23,243 nt of DNA from Mogibacterium sp. (GCA_016775335.1 JAEUGJ010000019.1:1-23243), one strand, 5' to 3'. Numbered from the stretch's first letter, positions 1-7,282 are shown. Notes: generated by a model from the sequence alone, not told the origin. Numbers and translations are program-made.

Positions 1-64
1 GCAACTCGACAACCTCATCACCCTTCATCAGCGTAAGCTTGAATTGAGACTGTTTTCCGGATGA
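1..64 (+). CDS. hsdS: Type I restriction enzyme specificity subunit HsdS, C-terminal end only
   Basis: Only the last 20 codons are inside the window; the gene begins upstream. The first complete codon is at base 2 and the stop TGA is at 62-64. The visible peptide contains LDNLITLHQRKLE, which matches the usual ending of the second target-recognition/coiled-coil part of HsdS (typically LD.LITLHQRKL). HsdS gives sequence specificity to the HsdM methylase and HsdR translocase/nuclease. The stop codon overlaps an ATG at 61-63 (ATGA), which opens a reading frame running through the repeat array into hsdR. Identification rests on about 20 residues plus the hsdR neighbour, so the family is fairly sure, but nothing can be said about the rest of the gene. 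Confidence 0.8.
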   Translation, partial: QLDNLITLHQRKLELRLFSG

Positions 65-92
65 AGGTTCTTCATTTAGATGCGCATGCTGA

Positions 93-721
93 CGTGGTGC
101 CTGTCGACGAAGGAACAAGGATTTGCGGGGAGCAAAGCACCACGACCAACCGGCCGAAGCCCCATTTTGTCCCAAAGGCGTGGTGCCTGTCGACGAAGGA
201 ACAAGGCGTTGCGGGGAGGGAAGCACCACGTTCAACCGGCCGAAGCCCCATTTTGTCCCAAAGACGTGGTGCCTGTCGACGAAGGTACAAGGATTTGCGG
301 GGAGCGAAGCACCACGACCAACCGGCCGAAGCCCCATTTTGTCCTAAGGACGTGGTGCCTGTCGACGAAGGAACAAGGATTTGCAGGGAGGGAAGCACCA
401 CGACCAACCGGCCGAAGCCCCATTTTGTCCCAAAGACGTGGTGCCTGTCGACGAAGGAACAAGGATTTGCGGGGAGCGAAGCACCACGCCCAACCGGTCG
501 AAATCCGATTTTGTCCCAAAGACGTGGTGCCCGACGACGAAGAAACAAGGCGTTGCGGGGAGCGAAGCACCACGTTCAACCGGTCGAAGCCCCATTTGGT
601 CTCAAAGACGTGGTGCCTGTCGACGGAAGAACAAGGCGTTGCGGGGAGCGAAGCACCACGCCCAACCGGTCGAAATCCGATTTTGCTCCAAAGGCGTGGT
701 GCCCGTCGACGGAAGAACAAG
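93..721 (+). repeat. Tandem array of an 86-bp unit, 7.3 copies, between hsdS and hsdR
   Basis: Units start with CGTGGTGCC at 93, 179, 265, 351, 437, 523, 609 and 695 (last partial), spaced exactly 86 bp. Each unit has a left arm CGTGGTGC, a core around GACGAAGGAACAAGG..TTGCGGGGAGCGAA, a right arm GCACCACG (44 bp after the left arm starts), then a linker with AACCGG(C/T)CGAA and ATTTTGTCCCAAA. Both 8-bp arms are unchanged in all seven complete copies, while other positions vary (ATTTGC/CGTTGC in the core; GACC/TTC/CCC before AACCGG; AAGCCCC/AAATCCG in the linker). Each right arm can pair with its own left arm (36-nt loop) or with the next unit's left arm (34-nt loop). The whole unit is conserved, so this is not a CRISPR. 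The period is not a multiple of three. Confidence 0.95.
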
Positions 722-762
722 TTTTTACAGACAACAACATCCCGATATTAAAGGAGGCAATT

Positions 763-3700
763 ATGACTTTTAAGAAAGAGGCGGATTTCGAGGAAGAATT
801 GATACATCTTCTGACATCCGTAAGCGGTTGGAAAAAAGATACCTGCGGATGGGGAAATTCCGATGGTGCATATGAATCGGTACTTCGGTATCCCGATGAA
901 GAGGACCTTCTGAAGAACTGGGCGAACATCCTCTATAACAATAACAAAAGCAGGGATCGCCTGAACGAATACCCACTCACATCGGGAGAGATGCGTCAGA
1001 TTATGGAGCAGGTGACGAACCTGCGGACCCCTCTGAAGCTAAACGGTTTCATCAATGGACGAAGCGTGTCGATTGTTCGGGACAATCCGGAGGACACAGA
1101 ACATCTGGGAAAAGAAATCAGCCTGAAGCTGTTCGACCGCATGGAGATTGCCGGAGGTCAGAGCGTTTATCAGATTGCACAGCAGCCGAAGTTCCCGGCG
1201 AAGAATCGGATTCTGAACGATCGCCGCGGGGATGTGATGCTGCTGATTAACGGAATGCCGGTGATTCATATCGAGTTGAAGCGATCCGGAGTACCGGTGA
1301 GTGAGGCGTGCCATCAGATTGAAAAATACTCCCACGAAGGGGTGTTCACCGGACTGTTTTCTTTGGTACAGATTTTCGTGGCAATGACGCCGGAAGAAAC
1401 GCTGTACTTCGCCAATCCGGGACCGGACGGCCGATTCAATCCTTCTTTCTATTTTCACTGGGCGGACTTTGACAACGAGCCGATTAATAACTGGAATGAA
1501 ATCGTGCGCACGTTCCTGTCCATCCCGATGGCGCATCAGATGATCGGGTTCTATACGATTGCGGACAATTCCGACGGGGTGCTGAAGGTGATGCGGAGCT
1601 ATCAGGTGAACGCGGCGAATCGGATTTCCGACACAGTGCGGAAGACCAAGTGGGGAGAGCAGAATCAACTGGGTGGATACGTATGGCACACCACCGGTTC
1701 CGGTAAAACCATGACCAGCTTCAAGTCGGCACAGCTGATTGCGGATTCCGGCGATGCGGACAAGGTGGTTTTTCTGATGGACCGAATTGAGCTGGGTACC
1801 CAGTCCCTGCAGGAATATCGGGGTTTTGCAAATGACGATGAGGACGTTCAGGCGACGGAAAACACCGGGGTGTTGATTGGAAAATTGAAAAGCACGAATC
1901 CGGCAGACACGCTGATTGTCACATCTATTCAAAAGATGAGCAACGTTCCGGAGGATGCGGGACTGAAAGCCCGGGATTTGGAAACGATTCGACGGAAGCG
2001 AATTGTTTTTATTGTGGATGAAGCCCATCGATCCACTTTCGGCGATATGCTGATCTGCATTAAGGAAACGTTCCCTCAGGCGATTTTCTTTGGATTTACC
2101 GGAACACCGATTCAGAAGGAGAACCAGAAAAAGAAGAGCACGACCGCAACGGTTTTCGGCAATGAGCTTCATCGATACAGCATCGCGGACGGCATTCGCG
2201 ACGGAAATGTTCTGGGATTCGATCCGTATATGGTACGGACATATCGGGACAAAGAAGTGCGCAAAGCCGTTGCGCTTGAAATGGCACATGCATCCTCGGA
2301 GAAAGAGGCGCTGGACAACAAAGATAAACGAAAGGTCTACATGGAGTACATGGATTCCGGGAAGGTGCCGATGGCCGGATATCTTGATTCCGGCAGCGGA
2401 AAATATCTTCGAGGAATTGAAGACCATATTCCAAATGCACAGTATCGACAAGATGCGCACACCCATGCGGTGGTGGAAGATATCCGGGAGAATTTCCGTC
2501 GCCTCAGCACCGGAAAGGGCGATGAGGGCGTTCGCTTTCACGGAATTTTTGCCACAACCAGCATTCCGGATGCGATTAACTACTATCGATTGTTCAAGGA
2601 ACTGGCACCGGAACTTAAAGTGACGGCCTTGTTTGATCCGAACATTGATAATAAGGAGGGAGCAATTTGCAAAGAGGATGGTTTGGTGGAGATCATTCAG
2701 GATTATAACCGCCGGTACGGACAGGATTTTACCATTCCTACTTTTGCCAGAATGAAGAAAGATATTGCGGCGCGATTGGCCCACAAAAAACCTTACGAAC
2801 GAATTGTGAGAGAGCCGGAGAAACAGCTGGATCTTCTGATTGTCGTGGATCAGATGTTGACCGGGTTTGACTCCAAATGGGTGAATACCTTGTATCTGGA
2901 CAAAGTCCTTCTGTACGAGAATATCATTCAGGCATTCTCACGGACGAACCGGCTTTTTGAAATTCACGAGAAGCCATTCGGAATTATCCGGTATTACCGG
3001 AAGCCGTATACCATGAAGCGGAATATCGATAGCGCCATTAAATTGTATTCCGGAGATCGAGCGTACGGTTTGTTCGTTCCGAGTCTTCTGGAGCATTTGG
3101 AGGAGATGAATCACAGCTTCCGGGTTATTGAGCGGCTGTTCCGGGATGAAGAAATTGATAATTTCGAGCACCTTCCGGAGGATAAGTCGGTTTGCGGAAA
3201 ATTCGCAAAGGAATTCCGAGAGTTGGTATCCTATCTGGAAGCGGCACAAATCCAAGGATTCACATGGGAAAAGAACCGTTATGAGGATGAAGAGACCGGT
3301 GAAGCGGTGGAGGTGGAGTTGGATGAAAGAACGTATCTGATTCTGCTGATTCGGTACAAAGAACTCCCGAGAGTTGAAGGGGGCGGGTTCGGACCGGAAA
3401 TACCGTATGACTTGGATCCCTACATCGAGGAGATGGATACGGGCAAAATCGATGCGGAATATATGAATTCCCGTTTCGAAAAGTATTATAAACTCCTGAA
3501 ACGAGATGATGCGTCTGAAGGGGAACTGGAAAAAGCGGAAGAAGAATTGCATCGAACGTTCTCCACGCTGACCATGGAAGAACAGAAATACGCCAATTTA
3601 TTTTTGCACGATATTCAAAGCGGGGATGTGGAACCGATGGCAGGCGCAACCCTTCGGGATTACATTACGGAATACATGGCAGACCATCGCAATGATCGAA

Positions 3701-3948
3701 TTCACCGATTCGCGGAGACATTCGGGATGGACGAAGAGAAGCTGAGAAGTCTGATGGCGCTGCATCCTACCGAAGGAAATATTAATGAATTCGGACGCTT
3801 TGATGCCTTGAGGGCAACGGTGGATAAGGAGAAGGCGCGTGCGTATTTTGAAGAGAAGGAGCAGCAAAGAATTGCGCCGCCAAAAGTTACGATAAAAATC
3901 GACAATATCCTTCGAGCGTTTATTTTGGAGGATGAGAAACCTCAATAA
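763..3948 (+). CDS. hsdR: Type I restriction enzyme HsdR (ATP-dependent translocase/endonuclease subunit)
   Basis: The 1061-aa product is about the length of EcoR124-type HsdR. It is the motor and nuclease subunit that translocates DNA and cuts unmethylated targets together with HsdM and HsdS. A PD-(D/E)xK nuclease site is visible at the N-terminus: D157 in GDVMLL and E171-L-K173 in HIELKRSG. SF2 helicase motifs follow: Walker A HTTGSGKT (K315), DEAH 419-422, TGTP near 444, TGFDSKWVNTLYLD near 700, QAFSRTNR near 723-730. The C-terminal third is HsdR helical domain. The start at 763 was chosen because AAGGAGG at 751-757 lies 5 nt upstream and the protein then begins MTFKKEADFEEELI, as in the family. 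The same frame stays open back to ATG 61 through the repeat array, so an extended form is possible but unlikely to be the main product. Sense-strand base use looks more A+T-rich than the downstream operon. Confidence 0.95.
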   Translation: MTFKKEADFEEELIHLLTSVSGWKKDTCGWGNSDGAYESVLRYPDEEDLLKNWANILYNNNKSRDRLNEYPLTSGEMRQIMEQVTNLRTPLKLNGFINGRSVSIVRDNPEDTEHLGKEISLKLFDRMEIAGGQSVYQIAQQPKFPAKNRILNDRRGDVMLLINGMPVIHIELKRSGVPVSEACHQIEKYSHEGVFTGLFSLVQIFVAMTPEETLYFANPGPDGRFNPSFYFHWADFDNEPINNWNEIVRTFLSIPMAHQMIGFYTIADNSDGVLKVMRSYQVNAANRISDTVRKTKWGEQNQLGGYVWHTTGSGKTMTSFKSAQLIADSGDADKVVFLMDRIELGTQSLQEYRGFANDDEDVQATENTGVLIGKLKSTNPADTLIVTSIQKMSNVPEDAGLKARDLETIRRKRIVFIVDEAHRSTFGDMLICIKETFPQAIFFGFTGTPIQKENQKKKSTTATVFGNELHRYSIADGIRDGNVLGFDPYMVRTYRDKEVRKAVALEMAHASSEKEALDNKDKRKVYMEYMDSGKVPMAGYLDSGSGKYLRGIEDHIPNAQYRQDAHTHAVVEDIRENFRRLSTGKGDEGVRFHGIFATTSIPDAINYYRLFKELAPELKVTALFDPNIDNKEGAICKEDGLVEIIQDYNRRYGQDFTIPTFARMKKDIAARLAHKKPYERIVREPEKQLDLLIVVDQMLTGFDSKWVNTLYLDKVLLYENIIQAFSRTNRLFEIHEKPFGIIRYYRKPYTMKRNIDSAIKLYSGDRAYGLFVPSLLEHLEEMNHSFRVIERLFRDEEIDNFEHLPEDKSVCGKFAKEFRELVSYLEAAQIQGFTWEKNRYEDEETGEAVEVELDERTYLILLIRYKELPRVEGGGFGPEIPYDLDPYIEEMDTGKIDAEYMNSRFEKYYKLLKRDDASEGELEKAEEELHRTFSTLTMEEQKYANLFLHDIQSGDVEPMAGATLRDYITEYMADHRNDRIHRFAETFGMDEEKLRSLMALHPTEGNINEFGRFDALRATVDKEKARAYFEEKEQQRIAPPKVTIKIDNILRAFILEDEKPQ

Positions 3949-4007
3949 TCCTCGTAACCCCTTTAATTCTGCGGTTTCTGCCCGGAAACATTAAAATAAA
4001 TAAATTC

Positions 4008-4038
4008 GTGCGTTAGAATTTTCTAACGCACTTTTTTT
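4008..4038 (+). terminator. Rho-independent terminator after hsdR
   Basis: An 11-bp perfect stem GTGCGTTAGAA (4008-4018) / TTCTAACGCAC (4021-4031) is followed by seven T residues. It lies 60 bp after the hsdR stop and upstream of the next promoter, and separates the restriction locus from the transporter operon. Confidence 0.9.
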
Positions 4039-4074
4039 AATGCAAAGTGACCACACAAAAAACACAATAAGTGG

Positions 4075-4102
4075 TGGACAAATAATTTTGAATGGTTATA
4101 AT
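4075..4102 (+). promoter_or_regulatory. Sigma-A type promoter for the ArsB/NhaD-like transporter operon
   Basis: TGGACA (4075-4080), a 16-bp spacer, then a perfect TATAAT (4097-4102). It lies between the hsdR terminator and the transporter start at 4159, which gives an expected 5' leader of roughly 50 nt. Confidence 0.7.
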
Positions 4103-4158
4103 AGGAAATTGAAAAAAATTTAAGCGGTAGAATCCGCGTTTAAGAAAGGGGACTGAAG

Positions 4159-5424
4159 ATGAAAATTATTGCAGTAGCAGTGTTTCTGATAGTGATACTG
4201 CTGATTATCACCGAACGAGTGCACCGTACCGCGGCGGCAATGGCCGGGGCAGTGGTACTGATTCTCACCGGCGTCATGTCGGCGGAGAAGGCACTTTCTT
4301 ACATTGATTTTAATACCATTGGGGTGTTGGTGGGCATGATGATTTTCGTGGCCATCGTTCGTCAATCCGGTATGTTCGAATATATAGCGGTGCGCGCCGC
4401 CAAAGCGGTGCACGGAGACCCGTGGAAAATCATGGTTGCTTTTACCCTGATTACCGCATTGCTGTCGGCAATTCTGGATAACGTTACCACCGTACTGCTG
4501 GTGGGCCCGATGTCCATCGCCATCGCCCGGATGCTGAAGATCGATCCGGTGCCGTTCCTGATGGGACAGATTCTGGCATCCAACGTGGGCGGTACCGCCA
4601 CCTTAATCGGTGACCCGCCAAACATCATGATCGGCAGTGCCGCACACCTGTCCTTTATGGACTTCCTGGAAAACACCGGTTTCACCGTGCTGTTCATCCT
4701 GGTTGTGCTGATTTTGCTGATGAAGGTTGTATATGAAAAGAAGATTGAACTGGGTACCGTGGATACCGGCGCCATCGAAAAGTTGGATCCATCCAAATCC
4801 ATTACCAATTGGGCGCTGATGAGAAAAGGAATCATCGTTTTAATCTGTGTAATCATTGGATTTATGTTCCATGACAAGCTGGGCATCGAGTCCTCCGTCA
4901 TCGCTCTGACCGCTGCGGCAGTAATGCTGATTATCGGCAGGGAAGATGTGGACCAGGCCATTCAGGGTGTGGAATGGACAACAATCCTGTTCTTTATGTC
5001 GCTGTTCGTGGTTGTCGGTGGTCTGACCGAGACGGGTATCATCAAGGAACTCGCATCCAAGATCATCGGCGCAACCAACGGACATCCGATGGTCACCATG
5101 CTGGTACTGCTGTGGGCGTCGGCACTGCTGTCCTCCATCCTGGACAACATCCCGTTCGTTGCCACACTGATTCCGCTGATTCTGGCCATGCAGGCGGACG
5201 GAATGGATGTCACCTCCTTCTGGTGGGCGATTTCGTTGGGCGCATGCCTGGGTGGAAACGGAACCATGATCGGTGCATCCGCCAATGTGGTTTTGTCGGA
5301 CATCAGTACGAAACACGGCTATCCGATTACCTTCAAGAGCTACCTGAAAGTCGGCATGCCGTTCATGCTTCTGTCCATCGTAATTTCCACTGTATTTCTT
5401 GTGGTTAAATTTGATATTATGTAG
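4159..5424 (+). CDS. ArsB/NhaD family (ion transporter superfamily) permease
   Basis: A 421-aa polytopic membrane protein with about ten or more hydrophobic segments. It has the two-fold internal repeat of the ArsB/NhaD/SLC13-related ion transporter superfamily. The first half carries AILDNVTTVLL (about 105-115) and SNVGGTATLIGDPPNIMIG (about 141-159). The second half carries the related SSILDNIPFVATLI (about 325-338) and LGGNGTMIGASANVV (about 364-378). Each asparagine/glycine-rich loop is a likely re-entrant substrate-binding element. Known members are Na+/H+ antiporters (NhaD), arsenite permeases (ArsB) and dicarboxylate carriers; substrate cannot be decided from sequence. No arsR or arsC is adjacent, which gives no support for an arsenic role. 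An AAAGGGGA ribosome site precedes ATG 4159. A small unknown gene follows after 17 bp, apparently in the same operon. Confidence 0.9.
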   Translation: MKIIAVAVFLIVILLIITERVHRTAAAMAGAVVLILTGVMSAEKALSYIDFNTIGVLVGMMIFVAIVRQSGMFEYIAVRAAKAVHGDPWKIMVAFTLITALLSAILDNVTTVLLVGPMSIAIARMLKIDPVPFLMGQILASNVGGTATLIGDPPNIMIGSAAHLSFMDFLENTGFTVLFILVVLILLMKVVYEKKIELGTVDTGAIEKLDPSKSITNWALMRKGIIVLICVIIGFMFHDKLGIESSVIALTAAAVMLIIGREDVDQAIQGVEWTTILFFMSLFVVVGGLTETGIIKELASKIIGATNGHPMVTMLVLLWASALLSSILDNIPFVATLIPLILAMQADGMDVTSFWWAISLGACLGGNGTMIGASANVVLSDISTKHGYPITFKSYLKVGMPFMLLSIVISTVFLVVKFDIM

Positions 5425-5441
5425 TCAGGAGGTATGGATTA

Positions 5442-5975
5442 ATGAGCAATGAATACACGACCAACAAAGTGTCCAGCGACATGATCAACATGATGGCAAA
5501 ACAAATGGGCGCGGTGCATATCAAGTCCGATCCGGCGTATATCAACATTTATACATTTGAGATCGCACCGGAATTTCGGATTAAGTACATGCTGGATCTC
5601 CGCCGGGGAAAGGGCATGTACCTTCACCGGGTAAGCCCGTACCCAATTATGCTGGGAAAATTCTACGGTGAGACCGATATCGTCGACTACATGAAGCGGG
5701 ATTTGCAGAAGTTCCGGCGTGCGTACGAAAGCGATAAATTCTCTTCGTTCCTGGAACTGACGGAAGATTTGACCCAGTTCAACCGCCAGATTGAACAGCT
5801 TTTCCTGAATCGAAAGGTACCGGAAGCGGCCTTCCGGGAACTGGCCGATGAAATGAAGAGCGTGCATGCCACCATTGAGCAGATGGCAGAGGAGTGTCCG
5901 ATGTTGTACGATACCGATCGGAGCATGGGGGAACTGGCCATCAATGCCAGCGATCTGGGTTTGGAAGAGGAATAG
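5442..5975 (+). CDS. Unrecognised 177-aa soluble protein in operon with the transporter
   Basis: I do not recognise the family. The protein has no signal peptide or membrane segment. Residues about 20-75 look like mixed alpha/beta (IYTFEIAPEFRIKYMLDLRR, then YLHRVSPYPIMLGKFYGE), and the rest is mostly charged helix, with an acidic end (DLGLEEE). A strong site AGGAGG (5427-5432) lies 9 nt before ATG 5442, and the gene starts 17 bp after the transporter stop. Both genes are enclosed between one promoter (4075-4102) and one terminator (5991-6028), so they are probably co-transcribed. A role in control of, or partnership with, the transporter is only an inference from position. Confidence 0.8.
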   Translation: MSNEYTTNKVSSDMINMMAKQMGAVHIKSDPAYINIYTFEIAPEFRIKYMLDLRRGKGMYLHRVSPYPIMLGKFYGETDIVDYMKRDLQKFRRAYESDKFSSFLELTEDLTQFNRQIEQLFLNRKVPEAAFRELADEMKSVHATIEQMAEECPMLYDTDRSMGELAINASDLGLEEE

Positions 5976-5990
5976 TTCTCGTAAAAATAA

Positions 5991-6028
5991 GAAGAGTCGG
6001 AAGTCTGAGGCTTCCGATTCTTTTTTTT
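5991..6028 (+). terminator. Rho-independent terminator of the transporter operon
   Basis: Stem AGAGTCGGAAG (5993-6003) pairs with CTTCCGATTCT (6011-6021, one G-U pair) around a 7-nt loop, with outer A-T pairs, and runs into eight T residues ending at 6028. It begins 16 bp after the stop of the 177-aa gene. Confidence 0.9.
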
Positions 6029-6031
6029 ATG

Positions 6032-6060
6032 TCGACAGGACGAGGGGAAATGAGTATAAT
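6032..6060 (+). promoter_or_regulatory. Sigma-A type promoter for the membrane-anchored chaperone-like gene
   Basis: TCGACA (6032-6037, one mismatch from TTGACA), a 17-bp spacer and a perfect TATAAT (6055-6060), preceded directly by the terminator of the upstream operon. The expected leader before ATG 6130 is about 60 nt. Confidence 0.75.
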
Positions 6061-6129
6061 CAAAGTAGCGCTGATTTTACATTCTGGGGTGTAGAACTGC
6101 ATTGAAATTACAAATAGGCAGGAGTGGAA

Positions 6130-7086
6130 ATGGCTAAGAAAGTATCAAGAAAAGAAGAAGAGGAACTGAAGAAGCTGTCGCCGGAAGAGCGGAAGGCGAT
6201 TAAGAAGCAGAAGAAGCGGGATGCGTATCAGAAGGAGAAGGCGCAGCGGAAGGAAGAGCGCTATCAGAGCGAATCGAAGAAATTCGCCACGCGTCACCGG
6301 AAGGGGGCCATCGTGACGGGCATCGTGCTGGCGGCGGTTCTGCTGGGCGGGCTCTTCTATTGGATGAATACCGGACTGTTCAAGGAAGACAGCTATAAAT
6401 TCTTCAGCTACGACAAATACGTGAAGGTAGCGTCCACGGACAAGCTGACCTACAAGAAGTCACAGCTGAAGGTGACCGACAAGGACGTGGAAAAACAGAT
6501 TCAGGCGAAGCTGAAGAATGCCGGAGAGAAGAAGCTGACGGAGGCCTTCATCAAGAAGAACACGGACAATGAGTGCAAGACGAAGGCGGAATACGAGAAG
6601 CATGTTCGGGAACAGCTGGAGAAGGACAAGAAGAATTCCGTGGGCAGCGAACTGCTCAGCAAGGTCAGCGGAGATTCCAAGCTGAAGAAGACGCCGAAGC
6701 TGCAGCTCAAGGCGGCCAAGAAGGACGTGGAGCAGAACTACGAGCAGATGGCTTCTCAGTACGGCATGGACGTGGACAGCCTGATTAAAGCCTACGGCAT
6801 GGACGAAAAGTCCTATCAGACTATGGTAAAGAACAGCGCCAAGGAGAGCGTGAAGCTGCACCTGGTGGCACATGCCATTGCAAAAGAAGAGGGCATCAGC
6901 CTCAGCAGCAGCGACTACGATCAGCGGCTGAAGGAGTTCAAGGAAAGTACCGGACTCAGCGAGAAGCAGTTCAAGAAGCAGGCCGGCTCCTCCTACGAGG
7001 ATTATGCGAAGGAAAACAACTTTGAGGAATACTTCTTCCAGGAGAAGGTAGGTCAGTTCCTGGTGGACAAAGCCACGGGAAAATAG
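6130..7086 (+). CDS. Membrane-anchored protein with trigger-factor C-terminal (SurA-like) chaperone domain
   Basis: A 318-aa protein. Residues 1-58 are a highly charged Lys/Glu helix, probably cytoplasmic. Residues about 59-78 form one membrane segment (GAIVTGIVLAAVLLGGLFYW). The remaining about 240 residues would lie outside the membrane. The region around 115-185 resembles the C-terminal domain of trigger factor: an LKVTDKDVEKQI segment, then LTEAFIKKN, then a TKAEYEKHVREQLEKDKK helix. The ribosome-binding motif and the FKBP-type PPIase domain of true trigger factor are absent, and no parvulin domain is visible. It is probably an extracytoplasmic folding or quality-control factor, comparable in role to PrsA; that is inference. 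ATG 6130 is preferred to GTG 6124 because AGGAG (6120-6124) overlaps the GTG. It is monocistronic between its own promoter and a palindromic terminator candidate. Confidence 0.75.
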   Translation: MAKKVSRKEEEELKKLSPEERKAIKKQKKRDAYQKEKAQRKEERYQSESKKFATRHRKGAIVTGIVLAAVLLGGLFYWMNTGLFKEDSYKFFSYDKYVKVASTDKLTYKKSQLKVTDKDVEKQIQAKLKNAGEKKLTEAFIKKNTDNECKTKAEYEKHVREQLEKDKKNSVGSELLSKVSGDSKLKKTPKLQLKAAKKDVEQNYEQMASQYGMDVDSLIKAYGMDEKSYQTMVKNSAKESVKLHLVAHAIAKEEGISLSSSDYDQRLKEFKESTGLSEKQFKKQAGSSYEDYAKENNFEEYFFQEKVGQFLVDKATGK

Positions 7087-7139
7087 AATTATGATGAGGG
7101 GAAGAGATGCACGAAGGCCCTCCCTCCTCAACCGGTAGT

Positions 7140-7165
7140 TAAAAGTACTCATATGAGTACTTTTA
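7140..7165. terminator. 26-bp perfect palindrome, probable (bidirectional) terminator or operator
   Basis: The palindrome is centred between 7152 and 7153 with half-site TAAAAGTACTCAT. As RNA it makes an 11-bp stem with an ATAT loop and ends in TTTTACTTTT. It lies 53 bp after the stop of the chaperone-like gene and about 120 bp before the large secreted protein gene. An A+T-rich stem with T-rich flanks fits a terminator; a dimeric repressor site is the alternative. Confidence 0.55.
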
Positions 7166-7218
7166 CTTTTCCCCGAATAATTATAAAATTTACATAATAC
7201 TATTTTTGTTGCGTATAG

Positions 7219-7261
7219 ATGTGCGATGTGCCGGATATGCGCACATACGGCACATTTGCCG
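7219..7261 (+). promoter_or_regulatory. Structured leader with interleaved inverted repeats before the large secreted protein
   Basis: ATGTGCG (7219-7225) is complementary to CGCACAT (7240-7246), and ATGTGCCG (7226-7233) to CGGCACAT (7248-7255). The order is A1-B1-A2-B2, so the two stems interleave as in an H-type pseudoknot or compete with each other. CGGCA (7248-7252) can also pair with TGCCG (7257-7261), just before the ribosome binding site at 7268-7274. I do not recognise a known riboswitch class. It could equally be a cluster of DNA operator half-sites. Confidence 0.45.
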
Positions 7262-7282
7262 GGTAAGAAAGGAGAATCGCCT

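Noticed and set aside
93..721. CRISPR array
   Set aside because: The full 86-bp unit, including what would be the spacer, is conserved between copies, and no cas genes are present.
72..751. Several overlapping open frames of 60-220 codons on both strands in the first array, as independent genes
   Set aside because: They arise because the repeat unit has few stop codons and a period that is not a multiple of three. They have no ribosome sites and encode the same unit in different frames.
61..762. Taking ATG 61 as the main start of HsdR
   Set aside because: The 234 extra residues are only repeat-encoded, while ATG 763 has a very good AAGGAGG site and a normal HsdR N-terminus. Kept as a hypothesis under findings.
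1039..2784. A 581-codon minus-strand open frame inside hsdR
   Set aside because: Codon-aligned antisense shadow of a gene with complete HsdR motifs.
4159..5424. Arsenite resistance pump (arsB)
   Set aside because: Only the superfamily signature is present. No arsR, arsC or arsA is nearby, so the substrate is left open.
7226..7282. Upstream start for the large secreted protein
   Set aside because: It would place 19 residues before the signal peptide and overlap the inverted repeats. The ribosome site at 7267-7276 fits ATG 7283.
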